Source: Planctomycetota bacterium (GTDB lineage: Bacteria > Planctomycetota > Phycisphaerae > Phycisphaerales > UBA5793). From it: 64,000 bases of DNA. The stretch lies in the NCBI GenBank assembly GCA_013112555.1, contig JABFGK010000002.1, forward strand, positions 806,001-870,000, written 5' to 3'. The notes beneath the pieces were generated by a model. That model worked only from the letters and a program-made list of their open reading frames with translations. It had not been told where the DNA came from and searched no databases. Below, in pieces: positions 43,727 through 51,259 of the stretch. Position 1 is the stretch's first letter, and every line of letters begins with the position of its first letter. A program made the translations under genes and the position numbers.

Positions 43727-46180
43727 ATGAGGAACAGTGGGTCTACGTGGCGGGGTTCATGCTTGTGCGCAATCTCTGCCTGCAGTGTGATTGTCACATC
43801 AGGCATGGGTAGTTCAGATGGAGGGGCCGTACCTGTTGCCCCTGCCATATCAGGCACAGCGTCTGCGGACGCAGGCCGGCTGCCGTTTGGTCCGGCACTG
43901 TCGGCAGCCGGATCGTTGTTTGTGCCGAATGAGGGCCAATGGTCGGATGACGCCACCCAGTATGGTCTGCATGCAGGCCGCTGGAGTATTGCCTTCAGGC
44001 AAGGCGAGATTGCACTGATCCTGCGGGTTGTTGACGCCAAGTCCTCAGGGACGCAGGGGCCGGGGTACGAGCGCGATGCGTGTGTTGAACAGGAGACGAT
44101 CACGGTATCATTTGTCGGCGCGAATCCGATCGATCCGATCGGCATTGATCAGGCCGAGACCAGATTCAATTACTTCGTGGGCGGACCTGGGCGATCTTCG
44201 GCTGCCGATCTTCCGGCATACTCGCGAATCAAGTATTCCGATCTGTACGACGGCATCGATCTGTTCGTCAGTGCCAACGGGGAAACCGGCTCGCTCAAGT
44301 ATGAGTTTCATTGCGCGCCCGGCACTGATCCTGACCAGATTCAACTTCAATACACAAACCTGTCTGGCCCGCTCACACTGAGCGATACTGGCAACCTGAA
44401 CATCGAAACGGCACTCGGCACACTGGTTGATCATGCGCCAATCGCACACCAGACCCGTGATGGCAAAAACGTCCCGCTCACGGTGGAGTATACGTTGCTT
44501 GATGATGCGAGTTGTGGTTTCTCGCTCGGCCAGGAGTATGACGGCACCCTTCCGCTTGTCATCGATCCGGAGGTCGAGTGGATGTCCTACCTCGGCGGTG
44601 GCTTAGAGGATGAAGGCCAGGCTGTCGCGGTGGACAGCGCTGACAATGCGCTGGTGGCGGGCTCTACCTCCTCCTCCGACTTCGAAGGGCGGAACAACTC
44701 GACACATGGTGGCTGGGACGCCTTCGTACTCAAGATCAGCCCGACCGGCCAACTCCTGTGGATGACCTACCTCGGGGGCAGCGGTGGGGACATCGGCTAC
44801 GGCATCGCCGTGGACAGCGCCGATAACGCGCTGGTGACGGGCCATACCCTGTCCACCGATTTCGACGGGCGGAACAACTCGTCCTACGGCGGCTACGGCG
44901 GCGATGCCTATGCACTCAGAGTCAGCCTCAACGGTCAGATTGAGTGGATGACCTATCTCGGCGGAAGCGCCCAGGAAGGCACTGGAGACATCGGATACGG
45001 CATCACGGTGGACAGCGATGATAACGCGCTGTTGACGGGTGTTACTTCGTCCACCGACTTCGAAGGGCGGATCAACTCAATGCATGGAAGCGGCTATTAC
45101 GCGGACGCTTTCGCACTCAAGGTCAGCCCTTCGGGCCAACTCCAGTGGATGACCTACCTCGGCGGAAGTAACGGCACCGAATACGGGTACGGTATCGCCG
45201 TTGACAGCGCCGATAACGCGCTGGTGACGGGCTATACCCAGTCCACCGATTTCGAGGGACGGAACAACTCGTACCACGGCATTATGGACGCTTTCACACT
45301 CAATGTGAGTCCTGCCGGTCAGGTCCAGTGGATGACCTACCTCGGCGGAAGCACGTGGGACCTTGGATACGGCATCGCCGTAGACAGCGCTGACAATGTG
45401 CTGGTGACCGGCAAGACCGATTCCGCCGACTTTGAGGGGAGGAACAACTCGTCCCATGGGCGGGATGACGCCTTCGCACTCAAGGCCAGCCCCTTGGGCC
45501 AGGTCCAGTGGATGACCTACCTCGGAGGAAGCGAAGGGGACTCCGGCTCCGGCATCGCTGTGGATAGCGCGGGCAATGTGCTGGTGGCAGGCGATACCGG
45601 GTCCGCCGACTTTGATGGGAGGGACAACTCAAACTATGGCTCCCATGACGCCTTCGGGCTCGCAGTCAACTCGTCAGGCCAACTCCAGTGGATGACCTAC
45701 CTGGGCGGAAGTGTCTGGGAATATGGCAACGGCATTGCCGTGGACAGCGCGGGCAACGTGCTGGTGACGGGCGAAACGGCATCGACCGACTTCGCGGGGC
45801 GGAATAACTCGTCCCATGGGCGGGATGACGCCTTCATCGTCAAATTCAACCCCAACCCCGGCGTCCAACTCTCCATCACTCCCACCTGTCCCGACGGCGG
45901 TCCGATCAACGTCTCCTGGACCGGCGCGACCCAAGACGGCCAGGTCGCCCTGATCTACGCCCGATGCGAGGGCGCCTTCCTCGTGCCGGATGGGAACCCA
46001 TGTGCCCAGACCGAACTCGGCCTCTGCTCCAGCCAGATCCAGTTGGCACGCACACTGAACTCTGACGCCAATGGTGAGGGAGATGTCAATGGGAACACGG
46101 GGTCGGGCGTGTGCGGCGGCTATCTCCAACTGCTCGATCTGACGACCTGCGAAACGAGCAACGTCGTACTCCTTGAATAG
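43727..46180 (+). CDS. Exported SBBP-repeat seven-bladed propeller protein with the shared C-terminal domain (type C)
   Basis: 817 residues; AAGGAG lies before the ATG. A signal peptide is present at about residues 8-45. Residues about 55-285 are the domain that often precedes SBBP repeats, with FVPNEGQWSDDATQYGLHAG, YFVGGPGRSSAADLPAYSRI and a KYSDLYDGIDL stretch. Seven repeats of about 60 residues follow, each WMTYLGGS, GYGIAVDSADNALVTG, STDFEGRNNS, HG, DAFALKVSPSGQLQ, which fits a seven-bladed propeller. The last ~100 residues are the shared domain, type C: ITPTCPDGGPINVSWTGA, VALIYARCEGAFLVP, LNSDANGEGDV, GVCGGYLQLLDLTTCETSNV and a final VLLE. A terminator follows, then tRNA-Gln on the other strand. 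Confidence 0.92.
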   Translation: MRNSGSTWRGSCLCAISACSVIVTSGMGSSDGGAVPVAPAISGTASADAGRLPFGPALSAAGSLFVPNEGQWSDDATQYGLHAGRWSIAFRQGEIALILRVVDAKSSGTQGPGYERDACVEQETITVSFVGANPIDPIGIDQAETRFNYFVGGPGRSSAADLPAYSRIKYSDLYDGIDLFVSANGETGSLKYEFHCAPGTDPDQIQLQYTNLSGPLTLSDTGNLNIETALGTLVDHAPIAHQTRDGKNVPLTVEYTLLDDASCGFSLGQEYDGTLPLVIDPEVEWMSYLGGGLEDEGQAVAVDSADNALVAGSTSSSDFEGRNNSTHGGWDAFVLKISPTGQLLWMTYLGGSGGDIGYGIAVDSADNALVTGHTLSTDFDGRNNSSYGGYGGDAYALRVSLNGQIEWMTYLGGSAQEGTGDIGYGITVDSDDNALLTGVTSSTDFEGRINSMHGSGYYADAFALKVSPSGQLQWMTYLGGSNGTEYGYGIAVDSADNALVTGYTQSTDFEGRNNSYHGIMDAFTLNVSPAGQVQWMTYLGGSTWDLGYGIAVDSADNVLVTGKTDSADFEGRNNSSHGRDDAFALKASPLGQVQWMTYLGGSEGDSGSGIAVDSAGNVLVAGDTGSADFDGRDNSNYGSHDAFGLAVNSSGQLQWMTYLGGSVWEYGNGIAVDSAGNVLVTGETASTDFAGRNNSSHGRDDAFIVKFNPNPGVQLSITPTCPDGGPINVSWTGATQDGQVALIYARCEGAFLVPDGNPCAQTELGLCSSQIQLARTLNSDANGEGDVNGNTGSGVCGGYLQLLDLTTCETSNVVLLE

Positions 46181-46239
46181 CCGGGAGCGATCTGCCAACG
46201 GCTCATTGGAGTGCCGCCATGCAGACCCCCAAAAAACCA

Positions 46240-46282
46240 ACCGGCCGGCTGGGTGTGACTGCCCAACCGGCCGGTCTTTTTT
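46240..46282 (+). terminator. Rho-independent terminator after the SBBP gene
   Basis: ACCGGCCGGCTGGG pairs (one G-T pair) with CCCAACCGGCCGGT and is followed by CTTTTTTAT. Confidence 0.93.
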
Positions 46283-46292
46283 ATCGCTCAAA

Positions 46293-46363
46293 CTGGGGAT
46301 AGAAGACTCGAACTTCTACTAACGGAACCAGAAACCGTCGTGCTACCATTACACTAATCCCCA
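46293..46363 (-). tRNA. tRNA-Gln (anticodon CTG)
   Basis: A 71-nt cloverleaf on the minus strand. The acceptor stem TGGGGAT pairs with ATCCCCA and the discriminator is G73. The anticodon loop is TTCTGGT (CTG) with the 31-39 pyrimidine pair typical of tRNA-Gln, and the T arm is AGAAG-TTCGAGT-CTTCT. No CCA is encoded. Confidence 0.95.
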
Positions 46364-46422
46364 GTGCGTCTGGCAGCGCAACCGTAAGCACGATCCTGCA
46401 GGAAGGCAAGCGTGCGAATCGG

Positions 46423-47529
46423 TCAACTCGCCTCGGCTCGCGGGTGGGCCTGGTCATAGGCCTGGCGCAGCCGCTGCGGGGTCAAGTGGGTGTAAATCTG
46501 GGTCGTTGACAGCGACTGATGCCCCAACAATTCCTGAACGGATCGGAGGTCGGCCCCGTTGCCCAGCAGGTGGGTGGCGAAGCTGTGCCGCAGTGTGTGG
46601 GGGCTGATGTCCGAGTCGAGGCCGGCCTGCTTGAGGTACTTGTCGAGTTTGCGGCGGACGGATCGTGAACTGAGCCGCTTGCCATGCTTGTTGATGAACA
46701 GCGGGTTCGGCGCCTTATCAGACTGCCCATCGCTGCCGGCGTCGTAGGTACCGGTTTGCCGGCTCATGATCTTCGGGCCGAAGCGCGGGTCCTTCTGCAG
46801 CATCCCCATGTAGTAGTTGATGGCTGCCAGGGCGTGGGAGCCGAGGGGGACGAGGCGTTCCTTCTTGCCCTTGCCCCGGATCCGCAGGGCCTCGCCGAAT
46901 TCATCGAGGTCGCCGATGTTGAGATCGACGAGTTCGCTGACTCGGATGCCGGTGGAGTACAGGGTCTCGAGGATGGCGCGATCGCGGGCCCCGAGCAGTT
47001 CGCTCGTATCGGGGGCAGCCAGCAGGCGTTCGATTTCTTCGACGGTGATGGCCTTGGGGAGGCGCTTGGCCTGCTTGGGCGTGCGGATCATGAGCATCGG
47101 GTTGGCGGCGGCGAGTTCATGGCGGACCGCCCACTTGTAGAAACTGCGCAGTGTGGCGATCTTGCGTGCCATGGTCGAAGCGGAGTAGTCCTGCTCATTC
47201 AAATGGGCCAGGAAGGCCCGAATGAGGTTGACATCGGCCCCGACGATCATGCTCGTCACGGTGCCGTCGCCCTGAGCCGGTGCCGCTGCTGCCGTGGGTT
47301 GGCTGTCATGGTTCACGAGCTGGGCCGGTGCTGCCTGCGGTCGAGAGGCATTGAGTTGTGTCAGCGCATCCTGCTCTCTGGCCGGTGCTGCCGTCAGGCC
47401 GAACTCATCAATGAGGAAGGCAACATACTGACGGAGGTCCGCCCCGTAGCACTTCGCGGTATAGTCGCTGAAGTGGCGGTCCTGGATGAGATAATCCAAG
47501 AATGAATCAATAAGTGGTATGCTCTGCAT
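46423..47529 (-). CDS. Tyrosine recombinase of the XerC/XerD type
   Basis: 368 residues; AAGGTGA precedes the ATG. The core-binding domain starts with IDSFLDYLIQDRHFSDYTA. The catalytic domain has all residues: Arg in YSTGIRVSELVDL, Lys in RIRGKGKKERLVPLG, His-x-x-Arg in SPHTLRHSFATHLLGNG, His in ELLGHQSLSTTQ and the Tyr nucleophile in IYTHLTPQ. It probably resolves chromosome dimers at dif, or acts as an integrase; the housekeeping context (tRNA, lipoproteins) favours the first. The N-terminal domain carries an extra Ala/Gln/Pro-rich insert of about 45 residues (about 47-92), which is unusual. A second insert is seen near residues 255-275. Confidence 0.93.
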   Translation of the reverse strand: MQSIPLIDSFLDYLIQDRHFSDYTAKCYGADLRQYVAFLIDEFGLTAAPAREQDALTQLNASRPQAAPAQLVNHDSQPTAAAAPAQGDGTVTSMIVGADVNLIRAFLAHLNEQDYSASTMARKIATLRSFYKWAVRHELAAANPMLMIRTPKQAKRLPKAITVEEIERLLAAPDTSELLGARDRAILETLYSTGIRVSELVDLNIGDLDEFGEALRIRGKGKKERLVPLGSHALAAINYYMGMLQKDPRFGPKIMSRQTGTYDAGSDGQSDKAPNPLFINKHGKRLSSRSVRRKLDKYLKQAGLDSDISPHTLRHSFATHLLGNGADLRSVQELLGHQSLSTTQIYTHLTPQRLRQAYDQAHPRAEAS

Positions 47530-47642
47530 CTGTCGTTCACCTTCTACAACTCAAGTGTGGCTCAGTGGTGGCAAAATGTCGTTGTCACTGCACTTCGTAT
47601 TCACGTGTTATCGACACATCCGCATGCTCGCTCAATGCCCGG

Positions 47643-47990
47643 TTACAACGAATCGTCGCGCAAGAGTCGGATGGCCCCGTGCTTGGCAGCGAATCGGCTG
47701 CCGAGCATGGTTTCCATTTGATTAATCAAGACAGCCGCATCGAACCAGTTCAGATCGCAGTCGTCGTCGTGCGCCATGGAAGTGAGCGCAGCCACGACCT
47801 GCGAGGCTGAATCAGGATCGAAGTGGAAGATCCAGATGTGCCGGCCTTTTACAAGGCGCAGACATCCGGCCTGGCCGCGTTCGGGCCAGTGAGCAGGGAG
47901 GGGGTGATCATCCTTCTCCTTGACTCCATCTCCCGTGGCACATCGGTTTGGTTGCCGATGGGCCCAATTGAGTCTCCGGTTCCCGTCCAT
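47643..47990 (-). CDS. Small hypothetical protein upstream of the recombinase gene
   Basis: 115 residues from the ATG at 47990, chosen for GGAGG six bases upstream. It contains KGRHIWIFHFDPDSASQVV, DCDLNWFDAAVLINQMETML and a basic C-terminus. It has no signal or membrane part. I recognise no family, but the WIFHFDPDS and LNWFDAAVL stretches look like a folded small protein. It lies 113 bp upstream of the recombinase gene and downstream of two lipoprotein genes, all on the minus strand. Confidence 0.6.
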   Translation of the reverse strand: MDGNRRLNWAHRQPNRCATGDGVKEKDDHPLPAHWPERGQAGCLRLVKGRHIWIFHFDPDSASQVVAALTSMAHDDDCDLNWFDAAVLINQMETMLGSRFAAKHGAIRLLRDDSL

Positions 47991-48122
47991 GCCGTTCCTC
48001 CGCCGACCGGATCCTGAAACCACCTGCGAACGAGAACTTGGTGAAGGGGGGAGCACGGAAGCGCTCGCAGGCAGTTGCAGGGCCGTGTGTAAGCGGTGGC
48101 CCGGCACCCTTCAAAGGTCTTC

Positions 48123-49010
48123 TCATCCGTCGGGCGGTGGGCCGCGTGGTATACGGCCTCGTCCGTCGGCCAGGTTGTCGGCCGGTCGTCTGCGGGAGGC
48201 AGTTGCTTCGACAAAGAGGCGTTGTTGCTCTTGTCGCAGCAGTTGCTCCAGCTGACGTCGGCATACGTACTGCATGTACAGGTCCATATCGATCAGGACA
48301 CGTTCCCACCCGTGGGCCGACTCGCGCCCGCCAAGCCCCTGGGCGTAGTAGCGGATTCGTTCGCGTTCGGCATTTTCCGAGGAGTCGAACACATGTGAGA
48401 CACTGGCGACCGGCTGCGATGACCGCAGCAATCCCGGCAGTGCCTCCCAGTCGGAGCCGGAAGGGGCCGCTTCGAGGCGGCGCATCGCATCGCTCCCGAG
48501 ATCGGTTTCCCCGGGTTCGAGAGATCGGGCGTACAACTGGATCGTGATCCCCACCCGTGGCGGATTATAGGGATCGAAGGCGTAGATGACGCCGGCAATC
48601 AAGCCGTCGGCACCGAGCAACCGGGCCAAAGCCACGGCTTCGGCCGGGCTGCGGATTTCGGCAATATCGAGGGCACGAAATGCTTCGAGCACCCGTTGGA
48701 CAGGCAGCACATCGACGCCGTCGATGGCAGCCACCTGTTCCGCCAGCAGATCGGAGTAGTGCAGCGTGTCAATCATGGACACACCGGACTCGTTCCCGAG
48801 CGGCGCGACGGCCCAGACCTTGTCGGCTGGGTAGGGGGCACGAAGCGGTGCGTTCATCGGGGGGGGCTTCTCACCAATGTAGAAGCACCCGGACCCGGTC
48901 AACAGCAGGCTGCACCCGACAGCAACGACCCCGAGGATCTGCGCTGCAGCAGCCAGGGTGGGACACCGCCGTGGTTCATCGTTGATCGAACTGGACTGTA
49001 CACTTGTCAT
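48123..49010 (-). CDS. Lipoprotein with a CsgG/LpoB-like domain
   Basis: About 295 residues from the ATG at 49010, with CAGGA five bases upstream. A lipoprotein signal is clear: VVAVGCSLLLTGSGC, where the last Cys is the lipid site. The mature part opens with an Ala/Pro-rich linker, then KVWAVAPLGNESGVSMIDTL, and ADLLAEQVAAIDGVDVLPVQ-type strands with LARLLGADGLIAGVIYAF, the plan of CsgG, LpoB and GNA1162-like periplasmic lipoproteins. A role in envelope assembly beside the TolB-like gene is plausible. The Arg/Pro-rich C-terminus is probably disordered. Confidence 0.75.
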   Translation of the reverse strand: MTSVQSSSINDEPRRCPTLAAAAQILGVVAVGCSLLLTGSGCFYIGEKPPPMNAPLRAPYPADKVWAVAPLGNESGVSMIDTLHYSDLLAEQVAAIDGVDVLPVQRVLEAFRALDIAEIRSPAEAVALARLLGADGLIAGVIYAFDPYNPPRVGITIQLYARSLEPGETDLGSDAMRRLEAAPSGSDWEALPGLLRSSQPVASVSHVFDSSENAERERIRYYAQGLGGRESAHGWERVLIDMDLYMQYVCRRQLEQLLRQEQQRLFVEATASRRRPADNLADGRGRIPRGPPPDG

Positions 49011-49181
49011 GGCGTCCTGCCGGTTTTCGAGCCCGCCTCCAGCGGCCCCACACAAACAAATACTGAATCTGATCCCTCTCGCTCCCGGTTCCCCTTTTTC
49101 GGTGTCGCAAATCGGCTGCGCAGAGTGTCCCCGTTCAGCCGGTCGAGCCGTCGTATGCACGACGTCCCTTTTTACTTATCG

Positions 49182-50594
49182 TCAATCAGGCTGTCCTGAG
49201 TGCGGTGCATTTTCAGGAACTTCCGCGAGTTCTGTCGTGCCCGTATTCGCCCCGCTATTGAATGAACCGCTGCCGGCCCCCCCACTTCTGGCCAGATCGA
49301 TGGCACGATTCGGCTCGATGGCCCAGATGGTGTCGGTGCCGGACCGGTTGGACACAAAATACATGGTTCCCTCGGGGCCCCAGGTCGGCTGGCAGTTGGT
49401 GAACTCGCCGTTGGTGATGTTGACACGATCGGTGCCCTCGGCACTGACGACCCAGATATCCGCCCAGGCCATCTCGGTGTTGCCCTGAAGGTGATCAGGG
49501 TCGACGATGGTCGAGAAGGCGAGCAGTTTCCCGTCACAACTCCATGATGGGCCGAGAGTTGCAGCGTTTGCGGCGCTGGCGACCTCGGTGGGCTGGCCCC
49601 CCTGGCCGTTCACATAGTCGATGGTCCAGACGGAAAAGAGTCGGCTGCCGCGCTGGCGGGCTCGCTGGAAGGCGATTTTGTTCGAGTTCGGGTCCGGGTT
49701 CCATTCCGGGAACAGGCCGTAGCCGATGAAGTGCTTGCGTGTCGGGGTGGCCAACTCGCTGACCCAGAGTTCCCAGCGGCCGGATTGCTCGCCCAATCGG
49801 CAAAACACCAGGTTCTGCCCGTCGGGCGACCAGGATGGGTGGATCTCGTTGGCCGGGTCGTCGGTTACCTGGACGGCAGTGCCGCCTTCGGTGCCCATGA
49901 TGAAGATGTCCCAGTTGCCGTTGCGGTTACTGACAAAGGCGATCTGTGAATCATCCGGGCTGTAGCAGGGCATGATGTCGTCGGCGGGGTCACTGGTCAG
50001 TTGCGTAATCGCCTGGCCGCCAACGGGTTTACGGTAGATGTCCGAGGTCCGGCTGTGCTGCGTACTGGCATAGATCAGGTGGGTGCCGGCACTGTTGATA
50101 TCGGGATTGAAGTCTTCGCCTTCGACGGAGAAGGTGACCTGGGTGACGTTTTCCGAAGCGCCGAACGGGCCGGTTCGGCCGCCCACGCCGTCAATTTCGC
50201 CGAACAGATTGAGGGCCGGCCGTGGTGATCCGGCAGAGCCCGTGTGGTCAAAATCGGTGGCATGGCCGTTGAATGCGACAGTCGTTTCACTACCGGCGAA
50301 ATAGTCCTCGTTCTGCGCTCCGGTGGGGCCGGCCGGTGCGTGCCCGGCATCGGCAGAGGCTGTGTGATCGGAGGAGGTCACCGGTGCCGCTGCAGCGTCG
50401 TTGGACCCCTGGGCCTTGTTCGCATCGTTCTGCGTGTCGAAGTGCCGGCTGCCGGACGTGGCTGCCTGCTGATTCGATCGATTGCCTTTGAACATGCCAC
50501 ACCCGGAAAGCGTGCAGAGGACGAGGCCGACGGCAGCGGTTGCAGGCAGGATATGTGACAGACGAGGCTGAGAACAACGGTCAGAGTGCAGCAT
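49182..50594 (-). CDS. TolB-like lipoprotein with PD40-type propeller
   Basis: About 470 residues from the ATG at 50594. A lipoprotein signal (AAVGLVLCTLSGC) puts the mature protein on a membrane. After about 110 low-complexity residues (Ala/Ser/Asp-rich) comes a PD40/WD40-like propeller: YSPDDSQIAFVSNRNGNWDI, PSWSPDGQNLVFCRLG, PSWSCDGKLLAFSTI and PTWGPEGTMYFVSNRSGTD. These repeats are those of TolB. With the CsgG/LpoB-like lipoprotein gene downstream it may form part of an outer-membrane stability system, but no Tol-Pal genes are in view. Confidence 0.85.
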   Translation of the reverse strand: MLHSDRCSQPRLSHILPATAAVGLVLCTLSGCGMFKGNRSNQQAATSGSRHFDTQNDANKAQGSNDAAAAPVTSSDHTASADAGHAPAGPTGAQNEDYFAGSETTVAFNGHATDFDHTGSAGSPRPALNLFGEIDGVGGRTGPFGASENVTQVTFSVEGEDFNPDINSAGTHLIYASTQHSRTSDIYRKPVGGQAITQLTSDPADDIMPCYSPDDSQIAFVSNRNGNWDIFIMGTEGGTAVQVTDDPANEIHPSWSPDGQNLVFCRLGEQSGRWELWVSELATPTRKHFIGYGLFPEWNPDPNSNKIAFQRARQRGSRLFSVWTIDYVNGQGGQPTEVASAANAATLGPSWSCDGKLLAFSTIVDPDHLQGNTEMAWADIWVVSAEGTDRVNITNGEFTNCQPTWGPEGTMYFVSNRSGTDTIWAIEPNRAIDLARSGGAGSGSFNSGANTGTTELAEVPENAPHSGQPD

Positions 50595-50835
50595 TTTCGT
50601 GTATCTCCGAACGGCGAATAAGGCGTCAGTTTCGAGCGAGAATCCGTGGCTGTGAATGCCCGACGTCCGATACGCACAGACTCGGCACCCACACCCGGCC
50701 GCAACCAAGCCCTTATCGGACGGGTATGGGTTGCCTCTCCACCGATTCAGGGTGTTGCGGTACCGTCTGCTTTGGTTATCGTCGATCAGGTGGTGGGTCT
50801 GTAGCGAATGTCCCCATAATGCGGGGCGAAAGAGG

Positions 50836-50962
50836 GGGTGAGGGGGATCACAAAGCCGCCACCGGTGGTGGCGGTAGAAGGGAGGAAGAGGGGATGGATT
50901 CCCGCGTGCGCGGGAATGACGGAAGAGGGGATGGATCCCAGCCTGCGCCGGGATGACGGAAA
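50836..50962. repeat. Intergenic palindromic repeats (families E, B and C)
   Basis: GCCGCCACCGGTGGTGGCGG (about 50855-50874), ATTCCCGCGTGCGCGGGAAT (about 50899-50918) and GGATCCCAGCCTGCGCCGGG (about 50934-50953), in the same order as at 17.6 kb. They fill part of the 665 bp (50595-51259) before the aromatic amino acid operon. The rest of that gap shows no gene; the operon promoter is expected here but I cannot place it. Confidence 0.85.
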
Positions 50963-51259
50963 GGGGGGGGCGGCAGGCGAATTACCTACATCAAGATGCC
51001 AAATAGGGGGAGTTCTCAGGTTGCCTGAGCGGGTTGGCGATACACGATAGTCGTGACGGAAACACGCAGGTTTGCAGAGGCGCGCACGCGTGGGGCTGCG
51101 ACGCCGGGGGCGGGCCGTTGTTGACCGGTTGCAGAGTGAGAGAAAGCGGACATTGAACCGGCATTTGCCCCGGAACGACACAACCGCGCGCATGCAGAAC
51201 CGGAAAAAGGAAGCCGAAATCGCTGGTTTCGGCGTGAATAACGAGGAAGGCGAAGTGAG

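Noticed and set aside
46423..47529. Prophage or integron around the tyrosine recombinase
   Set aside because: No phage genes, attachment repeats or cassette array nearby; neighbours look like housekeeping envelope genes.
50540..50956. A 138-codon plus-strand frame before the aromatic operon
   Set aside because: It is antisense to the TolB-like gene and then runs through repeats E and B.
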